Assembly (NCBI GenBank): GCA_949155365.1
Contig: CASCUT010000001.1
Span: 1 to 64,000 of the forward strand
DNA: 64,000 nt
Reading direction: 5' to 3'
DNA from: an uncultured Clostridia bacterium
GTDB lineage: Bacteria > Bacillota > Clostridia > TANB77 > CAG-508
Shown in pieces: positions 17,101-25,041 of this stretch (positions are counted from its first letter, which is position 1; the number at the start of each line of letters is the position of its first letter). The notes under the pieces are model-generated. The model was not told where the DNA came from. It ran no database searches and saw nothing but the letters and a program-made list of their open reading frames with translations. The position numbers and the translations under genes are program-made.

Positions 17101-18929
17101 AGATACAAGTCTTCAGAATCTAAGTTAGAAGAATAAATAAATTCGGAAATATTATTTAACTTCACATCCTTCGATTCTATCATACCAATTTTTTCAAGAA
17201 TTTCTTCTTCGGTTTCCTGTATCTTTTGAAAGACTTTTGAAATATTCTTTGGGTGAGAAAACATTACTATTTTTCTGCCATCGAATAAAGTAACTTCCTT
17301 GCCTTTTTGAAATTTTATTCCATATTTACTTTCTACTTCATACTGAAATAGAAATGAATCCTTTGAATCCGGTTTGTATAAAATTCTATTGTCATAGGCC
17401 ACACGATCATTCGTAGTTGCCATATCATAAGAAAGAAAATGATAAAGTGCCTGTGTCGCTTTTGGAAGATTAATCGGCCTTCCTACTACAAAATTAGCAA
17501 ATTGTTTTGCTAAAACAGGACTTAAATAGCGAACTTCTTTCTTGCTTAAAATCAATTTTATGCTAGAAAGTGTTCCATATTTTCTTTCTAAATAAGTACG
17601 AAGCAATTTGAAGAATAACATGGTAATTTCTTCATGAATGATAGAGACATTTGTTTCCTGAAGTTTCTGCAAATCTTGAATCGTTCGAATTCGAATGCTA
17701 TCTCTTATGAAGTTCATACCTTCTTTGGAATAAATAACATCTGTTTCTACATTGAAAATTTCATGCTTTACTTCTTCAGAAGAAGCACACAAATTATCAG
17801 AAGAAGCAAATTTTACCAATGCCTTATTCAGCTGTGAAACAAATTGAATAATATCACTTTGAAACTCAAACTGGCTCTCTAAAATAGGCTGTTCGTTTGT
17901 AAGTGCATCTAAGCTGTACTGATATCCAATTATATTCCCATCAAAATCAAGAATTGTATTTTCAAGAACTTCTCTTACAATAGAGTTAAGTTTCTCATAA
18001 ATCAAATAACTATAAAAACAATGACTATACTTTTCAAGAAACTGTTTCTTGTTATCTTGTAAAAGCTGTTTCAGTCCAGAAGAAATCGGCTTCTTAAAGA
18101 TTTTAATCGTTCCATTATAAACGGTATATTCCTCATTTTCTTCTGTTATGGAATAATATTGTTTACTAAGGTTTGGATTACTTACCAGTAAATAATGTTC
18201 CGCATTCTTCTCTTTCTCTTTCTTTATTATTGCATTTTTTTCATATTCTAAAACATATTCTAAAACGGTTTCTATATTCGTTGGAATAAATCCATCTATA
18301 TAGTAATGGTAACACATTTGAATGATTGGCATTCTATAAGGAAAAGAGGATAACTGCGTGATTGCATTTTTCTTTATAATATCCCCATAGAATTCCTCTA
18401 AATTTCCTCCATGCGAAAGTTTATAATGAATATACTTGATAAGGCAAGCATTTGATTTTTCTACTTCTGAAGCATTGGGACTAAAAAAGGATAAGAAATC
18501 AGATATATTTTGACAAGTCTCATTGTTAAAAACTTGACAATCTAAATAATATCCTTTCTCTTCCATTGCATACGTAAAAGATACTAAAGCCCGTAGTTGA
18601 TTTAATGCTGTTACATTTTTCCAAGGATAAGGAAACCCCGAATAAAGATCTACAAAAAACATTTGGACAGTATCGGATTTATCTGCTATATAGCCTCCCA
18701 CTTGAAACTCAAAATAATTTGCAAAAATCCGAACATCCCAATCGATTAAACTTTTGATTATTGGGAAAATCCGCTTTCCTACTTCTGTATCTTCTATTAC
18801 CACAACTAATTTACCTTCTCGATAATAAACTTCTTCTTTTCCAGGAACTTTAGAAATACACTCATAAGAAGCTTTGCTAAAATTTTGAAAGAAAAAAGAA
18901 GACATTTTATTTTTCAATTTGTTATGCAT
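14112..18929 (-). CDS. Giant protein kinase with zinc ribbons and repeated kinase-like modules (TerY-P type)
   Basis: 1605 residues. The intact Ser/Thr-kinase-like domain spans about 1015-1290: glycine loop P-G-G-E-S-N (G1026-N1030), V-A-K-V-F lysine K1041, catalytic loop G-D-L-N-G-G-N with D1151 and N1156, metal-binding D1169 in D-F-D-G. It is preceded by a CxxH-x10-CxxC ribbon (C981, H984, C995, C998). An identically spaced ribbon (C741, H744, C755, C758) precedes a kinase-like domain with the key residues lost: F-D-R-N at 893-896 and N-I-E at 915-917 replacing DFG. Two further segments (about 258-400 and 540-680) show the same strand pattern, so up to three degenerate modules precede the active one. 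Residues 1310-1605 look like beta-propeller repeats. Last gene of the PP2C/vWA operon; the kinase of a TerY-P-like triad. Confidence 0.8.
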   Translation of the reverse strand: MHNKLKNKMSSFFFQNFSKASYECISKVPGKEEVYYREGKLVVVIEDTEVGKRIFPIIKSLIDWDVRIFANYFEFQVGGYIADKSDTVQMFFVDLYSGFPYPWKNVTALNQLRALVSFTYAMEEKGYYLDCQVFNNETCQNISDFLSFFSPNASEVEKSNACLIKYIHYKLSHGGNLEEFYGDIIKKNAITQLSSFPYRMPIIQMCYHYYIDGFIPTNIETVLEYVLEYEKNAIIKKEKEKNAEHYLLVSNPNLSKQYYSITEENEEYTVYNGTIKIFKKPISSGLKQLLQDNKKQFLEKYSHCFYSYLIYEKLNSIVREVLENTILDFDGNIIGYQYSLDALTNEQPILESQFEFQSDIIQFVSQLNKALVKFASSDNLCASSEEVKHEIFNVETDVIYSKEGMNFIRDSIRIRTIQDLQKLQETNVSIIHEEITMLFFKLLRTYLERKYGTLSSIKLILSKKEVRYLSPVLAKQFANFVVGRPINLPKATQALYHFLSYDMATTNDRVAYDNRILYKPDSKDSFLFQYEVESKYGIKFQKGKEVTLFDGRKIVMFSHPKNISKVFQKIQETEEEILEKIGMIESKDVKLNNISEFIYSSNLDSEDLYLVAGYISKPVCGVPLTCDLLLTFSNKQILQVAGKLIAKFGQYYLNSVFINIDEKSDDFTFYIDTLDSGFAIKKTSIKQATDYVQQEIEIVEHFFDYLEQRGYNPNAFTSLDLRGMSSIIELLDYANSLDTYCDEHKIYYAHHKNMCPICMRTRRMIEPNFEQRYERIFEDEYAVHYKYDDSYNLKIYKDNIAMLDCLEKNVDTIILMKLKGRELKMKQDCFIPERKALNENNQFIGYLYSAIDFKDKDCKNLKEVESFENLPKIKSLIRLIGQVELLILDGYTFDRNPFGDVFLCVNHKKQVQIVNIEFLSKEKAPRFQQEKKREESIKWLYQYVRTIIASDSNIELDCNDIKNKNIVLHLEHLAQDLTMYCTIHKYYYHSEDVFCPKCIDISNTQKIKKECVDSSEIATWKHLKPGGESNIYLRKDGSVAKVFNEKVDYSFKIQILGAIFRKKEILEQINEETNAFKFIIPQKILIDKMTNHVIGYIMKEKVKGVAISTLKDTEKVQNKLGYTQKDIFEILITVGEGIQTLHDRANIYIGDLNGGNILIDAQKNVHFLDFDGMGIDNIAPRFSTEGYIDPVSQKANHITPKDDWYSFAIQAFYYLTYTHPFNGVYKEKNRMLEIPEKMERRLSLLGNHGITPPSIAKPWYWMNLDLRNAFLNIFEGDSRESIVPELKKQYHELFEGNSLETEEEIIRINNKFVAKRNYLYDTGDNDIVRVINHYTTINSSGDKYYVFMLLDGEIHKLYIPDCLQIMDIFWLKYVAIVVYQDRIVAFDYETDGEVFKENYDKESDIIVVNDNTLYLSQNSDSESRIYEIDFNKKAKAKKSKISFLPEQKTVGFLVKFNSKFMLIKRDSNGKDTIYCNSEKLCNIESDSQNSKYRILYDKTTRLWVVISSHKTIITVESSNSQYKLWYLSIEEDDIDVQNATVDRGFLYLPGKGVLCIVNLKKETTIKRLECDKLITPDSRLCDFNPDGFSIITNYSLYDILKEKIN

Positions 18930-18954
18930 ATGCTACCTCGCTTTTTTTGTTTAT

Positions 18955-18982
18955 GGGGAGAATTTTTTTCTCCCCATAGTTG
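18955..18982. other. Perfect hairpin between the vWA and kinase genes
   Basis: TATGGGGAGAA and TTCTCCCCATA (11 bp) pair around a short A/T run. No T-run follows in the leftward direction, so it is not a standard terminator. It may set mRNA processing or stability between the two genes. Confidence 0.55.
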
Positions 18983-18994
18983 GTCAATATGTTA

Positions 18995-19702
18995 TCAAAT
19001 ATCATCAATCCAAGAACGATCCTCTAATGCTTGTGCCGTTGTCTGCGAATATTCCTGAGACTGGCTCTGCTCATTTGCCTGACTGAAGAAACTTCCTCCC
19101 AAAGACTTCATACTTTTGGACTGCTCTTTGCAGGAATTGGAAAGCTCAACGCCAAGAAAATTAAGGAGTGCGCTACGATTTGTTACATCAATGGTAGCCA
19201 TGAATCCCATTTTTTCCCCAAACTCGGCATCAACATCTTCTCCTAATGCCGCAAATGCAGTTGTGTACCCTGCGAAATTCATCTCTTCAATTGCAGTACG
19301 TCCGTCGGAAAAACTATATGGATCACTACAAGGCTGTCCATCTGAGATACAAATAAAAGTTACCCTAGGGATAATTTTCGTCCGTGTAACAAAATCGGAA
19401 ACATAGTCTTGTAAAAGATCTTTTGCTTTAACAATGGCATAATTAAGGGCAGTTCCTCCTCCTGTAGAATACTTGGTATCTATTTCTGCCACCGGTTTAA
19501 AACTACTTGAATAAAATGATTCTGAAAATCTGCAAACAGATACAATGACAGAATTGGCAAGTTCAAAGTCTTCAAAACTTTCCCGGAACATTTTCAAGCC
19601 TTTTTTTACATTATAACAATCTCCGCCCATCGAAGCAGAACTGTCCACAAGTAGCAAGAAAATGTTTGCTTGGTCAGAAGTAATGTTAAAAAAGTTACTC
19701 AT
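18995..19702 (-). CDS. TerY-like von Willebrand factor A protein
   Basis: 235 residues. One vWA domain with a complete MIDAS: D-S-S-A-S near residues 19-23, the Thr in T-G-G-G-T-A-L-N near residues 82-88, and I-S-D-G-Q-P near residue 121. TerY proteins of tellurite-resistance-type stress systems have this arrangement and length. In TerY-P triads the vWA protein is thought to scaffold the kinase and PP2C phosphatase. The C-terminus is polar and Gln/Ser-rich. AGGAGG lies upstream. The gene lies between the 502-residue coiled-coil protein gene and the kinase gene, same strand. Confidence 0.85.
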   Translation of the reverse strand: MSNFFNITSDQANIFLLLVDSSASMGGDCYNVKKGLKMFRESFEDFELANSVIVSVCRFSESFYSSSFKPVAEIDTKYSTGGGTALNYAIVKAKDLLQDYVSDFVTRTKIIPRVTFICISDGQPCSDPYSFSDGRTAIEEMNFAGYTTAFAALGEDVDAEFGEKMGFMATIDVTNRSALLNFLGVELSNSCKEQSKSMKSLGGSFFSQANEQSQSQEYSQTTAQALEDRSWIDDI

Positions 19703-19759
19703 TTTTTGTCCTCCTTTTTATATGTTGTTGGTAAGTTACTTAAGAACACGAACCATATA

Positions 19760-21268
19760 TCAGATTGATGCAATCCGTATCTTGTTTGTGTTTGTTTTCA
19801 AGTTACAAAGTACATGTTCTAAACCATTAAAATAAAATGAGTTTATGAATATGTTGCCACTTTCTACTTTGAAGTCAATTCTTAAACTTCTAAGTGTACT
19901 TGTTGCCTCTTCATCCTCCGAAGAAAATAATACAACATAGTCTTTCTGTGGAGACTCTAATACTAATTGCTTCTTTTTTAACATATCTTTTTGATTGCAA
20001 GGATACTTTACAATGTATTTTTCCATATGCTCACTTAAGTCATTTTGTGTGTTTCGAACAACCTCTAATACATCAAAAAGTAATAACAAAAAATAAATTT
20101 CTCGATACGTAATGTCGTTTGATAGTTGTTGCAGTAATTTAGTCATAAGTAACACACGTTTGTCATGTGTTTCTCCATAAATATGCATAAGTGCAAAATT
20201 GGCATTGGACTTTGGCGAAACTAAAACCTCTTTTTCGTTTGTCTTAATATCCATTCTATCAATTACCTTTACTGTTATCTTTTCTTCTGGTACTATTTTT
20301 TCTACTTTCAGCATTTCAAGTAAAGTTGACTCGAAATTTAAGTAGTCATTCCAGAATCTTACTTCCAACAGTGTTTGAGCAAAATTCTTAGAATATGTGA
20401 GCTCTATCAGTAGTTTTTCTGATTCACTTTTCAAAAGTGTATGTTGCTCCTCATCTGAAATAAATGGTAACAGTTCTAACAAGTCTGACAACTCATCTTT
20501 AAGATATGCAATAAAGGTTGTGACGTAATCAAATTCCTCAAATTCTTCTATTAGTACTAATTTTTGGATTCGCTCTTGTGGACTTTGTTTTGATGTACGG
20601 ATACTGCATTTGAAGATTTCATAATCTACATAGGAGAGTAACTCCACTATCCGTTCTTTTTGTTGCACGTCAGACAAAATGTAATCCGATTTTTTGAATT
20701 CTTCTGCTAGTTCTCTTTCTAATTGTATCGCTCGTTCAAATTGCATACAAGCTTTTTGTTTTTCAGTTTCTTTTGCATGAAAAATCGATACGTTGTATAA
20801 AATATTCAATTTTTTAATAAGTCGCTGTAAGCGATTTGAGATAATGTGAAACTTTACTGTGCTCTCAATAAATACTTTGACATCTTTTTCAAGTCGTATT
20901 ACTTTATTCATTATAGAAGAATCGCTTTCTGGGTCAATTTCAAAAGTGAATAATTTTTGCAGTTCTTCCAAACTGTAATTGTAAGAATTTTTTAATGCCT
21001 CAATTCTCTGCAAAAACGCTTGATATTCAAAAGGAAAATCTCTTGCAAAAACAGCAATATCCTGTTCTATCGTATACAGTCTTGTCATCAAAGTCCTTTT
21101 AGCAACATTAATCCGTTCTTCCAAGTCTTCTAAAGCTTTTTCTTCTTCAGAAAAATAGTTTGATTCTTCTGGATTTTCTGTTTGCTCCTCTATAAGAGTG
21201 TTATTCTCTTCTAATGGTTGTCCCACCAATTTGGAAAAGACGGAAGTCAAAAATTTACGGATGCTCAA
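19760..21268 (-). CDS. Coiled-coil protein of the TerY-P-like cluster, unknown function
   Basis: 502 residues. Residues 30-290 are rich in charged heptads and predicted long helices. The C-terminal 150 residues are mixed alpha/beta with a K-D-Y-V-V-L-F-S-S-E-D-E-E-A segment. There is no membrane span, although the N-terminal 15 residues are weakly hydrophobic. It lies 21 bp after the vWA-like gene and 57 bp before the TerY-like gene, so it is part of the same operon. No family recognised; an adaptor or effector associated with the kinase is inference. Confidence 0.7.
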   Translation of the reverse strand: MSIRKFLTSVFSKLVGQPLEENNTLIEEQTENPEESNYFSEEEKALEDLEERINVAKRTLMTRLYTIEQDIAVFARDFPFEYQAFLQRIEALKNSYNYSLEELQKLFTFEIDPESDSSIMNKVIRLEKDVKVFIESTVKFHIISNRLQRLIKKLNILYNVSIFHAKETEKQKACMQFERAIQLERELAEEFKKSDYILSDVQQKERIVELLSYVDYEIFKCSIRTSKQSPQERIQKLVLIEEFEEFDYVTTFIAYLKDELSDLLELLPFISDEEQHTLLKSESEKLLIELTYSKNFAQTLLEVRFWNDYLNFESTLLEMLKVEKIVPEEKITVKVIDRMDIKTNEKEVLVSPKSNANFALMHIYGETHDKRVLLMTKLLQQLSNDITYREIYFLLLLFDVLEVVRNTQNDLSEHMEKYIVKYPCNQKDMLKKKQLVLESPQKDYVVLFSSEDEEATSTLRSLRIDFKVESGNIFINSFYFNGLEHVLCNLKTNTNKIRIASI

Positions 21269-21289
21269 TGTTGTATCACTCCCTTCTTG

Positions 21290-22117
21290 TTATTGATATG
21301 CTCTGGAAATCGAACCAATAGAATGAAATCCTATTTCTGCCGGACCCATGAAATATTGGTCTTCCAGACAATAATATTTGGTGACGACTTTTTGTCTAAG
21401 AGATATTCTGGAAAAGCTATCTAATGCTTGTTCTTTTGAAGCTACTGAAGCATTGTCTGTGCCAGTGCCGATGCCAATAATTTCAATAGCATCTATTCGC
21501 ACTTCTTCTGTTCCAATTGTCTCTGTTGTAAGATATTTGCTTAATACCAGTTTCTCTACTTCAAGTATGGCATCAAAGAAACACGATTTCTCATAGAAAA
21601 ACACAGGTTCTTCTCTCATAATCCAATCCATAACATCGATTTCTTGAACAATATCTTGATAAGTCATAATAGATAGTAAGTCCGATGCCTTGTTAAGTGC
21701 ATTTACGAGCTGTACTACCTTTTCTCTTTGCTCATTTACCTTTTTTGAATCTTCTATTAAGAGAATGGTAAGTGTCTTTGATATAATCCGTTTTCTAGGA
21801 TAATAAACCTTTATAAAACTACCATCTTCTTTTTTTTCTACAACAGATGTTTTATAGAGTGTTGGTTCGTTGGGATTGATTTTGTGTACTTCCTTTTCAG
21901 GAGCATCCAGCAATCCATTTACCATCTTAAATTCAAAATCTGAATCTAAAACATTCTTTTGCTGTTCAGCTACTGGAACCTCTGCTATATTTTGTTCTTC
22001 TTGCTTAGTAGACTGCTGTGGTTTCTGTTTTTCTGTCTCTTCTTCGTTGTTTAAAGAACCCTTTTCCATCATCCATCTTTTCCTTTTCCACTTTTTCTGT
22101 TTCTCTAAATTCTCCAT
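21290..22117 (-). CDS. Degenerate vWA-like protein of the TerY-P-like cluster
   Basis: About 275 residues. I chose the ATG with GGAGGTAAAGCG immediately upstream; a TTG eight codons earlier lies before that site. After a charged, low-complexity N-terminus (about 100 residues) comes a vWA-like fold: T-I-L-L-I-E-D-S-K-K-V in place of D-x-S-x-S, then a helix, and later I-E-I-I-G-I-G-T-G-T-D in the position of the final strand. MIDAS residues are mostly lost. The start lies 113 bp inside the 3' end of the PP2C gene in another frame, an unusually long overlap. Confidence 0.65.
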   Translation of the reverse strand: MENLEKQKKWKRKRWMMEKGSLNNEEETEKQKPQQSTKQEEQNIAEVPVAEQQKNVLDSDFEFKMVNGLLDAPEKEVHKINPNEPTLYKTSVVEKKEDGSFIKVYYPRKRIISKTLTILLIEDSKKVNEQREKVVQLVNALNKASDLLSIMTYQDIVQEIDVMDWIMREEPVFFYEKSCFFDAILEVEKLVLSKYLTTETIGTEEVRIDAIEIIGIGTGTDNASVASKEQALDSFSRISLRQKVVTKYYCLEDQYFMGPAEIGFHSIGSISRAYQ

Positions 22118-22808
22118 TCGCTTTACCTCCAAACATTCCAATTGTCACATCGTCAAAAAAGCTCATTCTTTGTCTCTTTATTTCCATTTCTATTAATGTT
22201 TTATTTCCATTTACAATATCAAAATCCAAACCTTTATTGTTGCCTTTGGCAATTGGCATAATTCCATCTGTAGCGATTGCTACTTTTTGAAATGCCTTTT
22301 TGTCAAATACAAATGTTTTGAACTGATAACCTGCAAAGCTTGGAGCTGATTGCGGGCAATACCGATAAGCAAAATATGGTGGACATTTTCCATAGGAAAA
22401 CTTGATATAGCTAATTAAGCCTTTTTTGTTTTGTGTAATAATATAGCCGTCGCCAAACAATTTTACAATATAGGCGTCTTCTGTTTCAAAGCAAGCAATA
22501 ATGGTAAACAAAAGATTTTCCATAATAAAATCTTTTTCCAAACTTTCTTGCGTTGGATAATAGTTTTTCATCATTTCAATAAGATAATCGAACACATCTT
22601 TTACATTATCTTCAAACTTTTCTAAGTTATCCCATTCCTCCTTCCGTGAGAAAAGCTGTGCAAACAATCTGGTTCCGGATTCTGCATAGGTTGCCTGACT
22701 ACATCCATCTAAGATAAGCAACATGTCTTTATTGTCGTTTTCCATTCCGAAATCTTGATTGTTAATTCCATGAGTAAAGTGACCAAAACCCTGAGAAGTT
22801 ATAATCAT
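22005..22808 (-). CDS. PP2C-family protein phosphatase
   Basis: 267 residues. Matches the PP2C-like fold: an early N-N-Q-D motif (metal-binding Asp), L-I-L-D-G-C-S-Q-A-T-Y-A-E-S-G (standing for D-G-x-G-G-x-x-x-G-E-x-A-S), G-D-G-Y in the middle, A-T-D-G near residue 190 and D-D-V-T-I-G near residue 220. It would reverse phosphorylation by the large kinase of the same operon; that pairing is known for TerY-P triads. The last 35 residues are highly charged and overlap the next gene. It has its own promoter (22858-22886). Confidence 0.82.
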   Translation of the reverse strand: MIITSQGFGHFTHGINNQDFGMENDNKDMLLILDGCSQATYAESGTRLFAQLFSRKEEWDNLEKFEDNVKDVFDYLIEMMKNYYPTQESLEKDFIMENLLFTIIACFETEDAYIVKLFGDGYIITQNKKGLISYIKFSYGKCPPYFAYRYCPQSAPSFAGYQFKTFVFDKKAFQKVAIATDGIMPIAKGNNKGLDFDIVNGNKTLIEMEIKRQRMSFFDDVTIGMFGGKANGEFRETEKVEKEKMDDGKGFFKQRRRDRKTETTAVY

Positions 22809-22857
22809 AATTTCCCTTTTCTCCTTTCTAATGTTTATAATTTAATATAACGGATAC

Positions 22858-22886
22858 ATAATATCATATTTTATGTAAAATTGCAA
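22858..22886 (-). promoter_or_regulatory. Promoter of the PP2C-to-kinase operon
   Basis: Read leftward: TTGCAA (22881-22886), 17-bp spacer, TATTAT (22858-22863). It sits between the telA terminator and the PP2C start, so the five downstream genes form a unit separate from telA. Confidence 0.6.
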
Positions 22887-22887
22887 C

Positions 22888-22922
22888 AAAAAAGAGCAAA
22901 TTTTTCCAAAAATCTGCCCTTT
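22888..22922 (-). terminator. Terminator after telA
   Basis: Read leftward, AGGGCAGATTTTT pairs with AAAAATTTGCTCT (one mismatch), followed by a run of T. It separates telA from the downstream operon. Confidence 0.6.
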
Positions 22923-22955
22923 TTGTCCTTACTTTATTTAACGTTCTATCTGAAG

Positions 22956-24176
22956 TTAAAACTTCAGACCAGTTGCTTCAGTTGAAGCCTCGTTCTTACT
23001 TTCCTTTAATGTTTCAATTGATTTTCCAACAATTGGTGAAACCTCCTCGATTGCAGTCTGCATTTTAGAAATTTCTTCTTTCAGCTTCGGAAGCATTGCT
23101 TCTCCCGTTTTGCCAATGTTATTCCAGCTATTTAAGATTGTAGTAAAAGCTGTTGTAGCAGCCTCAGCATCGTAAAAACTTGCATACATTGCTTTTTCTG
23201 TATCCTCTAAAGTGAGCCCAACAGACGTGCTAACGTCTTTGATAAGTTCATTGCTAAGGTTTTTGATCGCCTTTTGTCCCTTCACAACTTCATCAATCTG
23301 CGTATTTAATAACGCATTTCTAAGCTGTTGTCCTATTAATGCAATGCAATACTTAGCCTGCGTTTGAATTACCATCTGCATGTTTTGATTGCTTTTGGCC
23401 ATCTCAGCTAATTGAGCGAGGCTTATATAATAAGCTCCCCTCATCTTTTCCAGGTTCATCATCGCCCGTTGAAATAACTCATAGCCATCTTTCATTTTCT
23501 GATGATCAAAGGCATATACCTGCAACCCTGTCTCTTCATGCTTTTTTTCGAGTTCTTCCATTTCTTTTACTGTACGTTCTCCACCAATGTATCCAGCAAT
23601 AAGATATTTCTCTACTGCTACAACAGCACTAAAATCGCTTAATGCAGAATCCTGAATATCTGTCATTCCTTTTTTCAGAATTTCAGTCCAACCCTCATAA
23701 GAGTTTGCTAACTCAGTAAAAAGCGTATAGTTAGTTACAGCACTTTTTTGGATTTTGTCTGTTTTAGAAGTACTCTTGGAGCCACTCATAACCTTCAACA
23801 CAAGCCTCTGAAAGAAGTTCGGCTGTTCCAGAACTAGATTGTTGAATTCATCATTACTCTGATTCGCTTTTTTAGAGAGTTCAATTACCCTCTTGATCAC
23901 TTCCTGGTCTGCATAAGACCCTTTGGCTTCTTTAAGTATCCTTCCACACTGCTCAAACGTATCTTTAATTGCAGTTGCACCATAGCCCATCACATTCTCG
24001 CTTCTAGTAACATCAATACTATCCGCAAGTGCCAGAATTTCCTGCCGTTCTTCTTCGCTATAGCTAGCCAGAGCTTTCTGGTAATTAATCGGAGCAACGT
24101 CTGTCTGCGTAGGTACTACCTCTACCTGCACATCAAGATTTTCCACCTGAGCCATTAATTCATTGTTTGTTTCCAT
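22956..24176 (-). CDS. telA: TelA-family (toxic anion resistance) protein
   Basis: 406 residues. Helical protein with the TelA hallmarks: L-Y-x-E-L-A-N-S-Y-E-G-W, D-F-S-A-V-V-A-V-E-K-Y-L-I-A-G-Y-I-G-G, and a long C-terminal helix with N-M-Q-M-V-I-Q-T-Q-A-K-Y. TelA/KlaA proteins occur in tellurite-resistance operons and with Ter-type stress systems; the molecular activity is not settled. It starts at the ATG preceded by GGAGG and has its own strong promoter and terminator. It heads the TerY-P-like cluster. Confidence 0.92.
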   Translation of the reverse strand: METNNELMAQVENLDVQVEVVPTQTDVAPINYQKALASYSEEERQEILALADSIDVTRSENVMGYGATAIKDTFEQCGRILKEAKGSYADQEVIKRVIELSKKANQSNDEFNNLVLEQPNFFQRLVLKVMSGSKSTSKTDKIQKSAVTNYTLFTELANSYEGWTEILKKGMTDIQDSALSDFSAVVAVEKYLIAGYIGGERTVKEMEELEKKHEETGLQVYAFDHQKMKDGYELFQRAMMNLEKMRGAYYISLAQLAEMAKSNQNMQMVIQTQAKYCIALIGQQLRNALLNTQIDEVVKGQKAIKNLSNELIKDVSTSVGLTLEDTEKAMYASFYDAEAATTAFTTILNSWNNIGKTGEAMLPKLKEEISKMQTAIEEVSPIVGKSIETLKESKNEASTEATGLKF

Positions 24177-24237
24177 CGTCTTTACCTCCGTTGTTGTTTT
24201 AACATTAAATTTTTAGTTATTATAAAATTATGTTGCT

Positions 24238-24266
24238 ATTATATCACGAACTTTAAATTATGTCAA
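24238..24266 (-). promoter_or_regulatory. Strong promoter of telA
   Basis: Read leftward: perfect -35 TTGACA (24261-24266), 17-bp spacer, perfect -10 TATAAT (24238-24243). Confidence 0.75.
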
Positions 24267-24347
24267 TTAGAATGATAGATTTTATTATACCTATTGGAAA
24301 CATTTTATTATAAAAATTTCAGACTATAAAGATATCATTCTTTTTCC

Positions 24348-24427
24348 TCCTAACACAGAAAAGAGGTAAAGATTTAATTCTTTACCTTTGATTTTATAAC
24401 TGCCACTTATTAATAGGATTCACTTCA
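24348..24427 (-). ncRNA. Degenerate orphan type III antitoxin (ToxI-like) with terminator
   Basis: Read leftward, AAGTGAATCCTATTAATAAG followed by TGGCAGTTATAAAATC is a diverged copy of the antitoxin repeat at 25622-25660. Next come a similar terminator hairpin (AAAGGTAAAG / CTTTACCTC) and AGGAGGAAAAAGA-ATG, which now opens only a four-codon frame. It looks like the front of a type III toxin-antitoxin module whose toxin gene is gone. Confidence 0.55.
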
Positions 24428-24480
24428 TTGCCTCAACAATCGATATTGCATCATTTATAAATTATGTGTTTGTCTATCAC

Positions 24481-24902
24481 TTATTTTCTTAATTTTAGAT
24501 ATGTTTCAATAAATTTTCTGGATGGAGAATATAATTTTTCTGGTAAATTATCTAAGTCAAACCATTGCCACTCGTCTTCTTTTGATGGTTCCATTACTTT
24601 TACTTCACCACTATATTTTTTGCTATCACTTGTAATGTTATGTAATGTCTATCTAGTTGGATATCATCTGTTGCATTAAATAATTCTAAATCGTCTATTT
24701 CTAAGTTTGTTTCTTCTTTTACTTCGCGTTTCGCACCTTCAAAAAATGTTTCATTATATTCTTGCTTTCCACCAGGTACTGTCCAACAATCAACCTCATA
24801 GATTCCTCCAGTATCTTTTTTGTTCTTAGCTCTATGTCCTAATAATATTTTATTACCATCTAAAATCATTACCCCTATTCCAACTTTAATGTACTTATCC
24901 AT
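24481..24902 (-). pseudogene. Nudix hydrolase, frameshifted
   Basis: The gene starts at M-D-K-Y-I-K-V-G-I-G-V (ATG at 24900-24902, AGGAG upstream). It has the full Nudix box, G-G-K-Q-E-Y-N-E-T-F-F-E-G-A-K-R-E-V-K-E, followed by E-T-N-L-E-I, like NUDT15/MutT-type nucleotide pyrophosphatases. The open frame stops at 24600 after I-V-V-K. Adding one A to the six-A run (24616-24621) restores K-Y-S-G-E-V-K-V-M-E-P, then E-W-Q-W-F-D-L-D-N-L-P, and continues to a stop at 24481. That tail is conserved in this subfamily, so the frameshift is real in this sequence, whether biological or a homopolymer error. Confidence 0.75.
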
Positions 24903-25041
24903 GCTTTTCCTCCTAGCTACAACCACTTTTCTTATTCTTTTACTAAAAGTTACTCGTTGATGACAAATTGCTAACAATGTTATCTTTTTATTTATAATAT
25001 CTTATTTTTTCTTTTTACACAATAGTTTTAGTTATAAAAAA

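Noticed and set aside
19378..19384. A further GTCCGTG in the TerY-like gene as another frameshift
   Set aside because: The reading frame there is intact and the vWA motifs on both sides are in the same frame.
15000..24000. Rightward frames opposite the Ter-like genes
   Set aside because: They mirror high-quality leftward proteins and have no ribosome sites.
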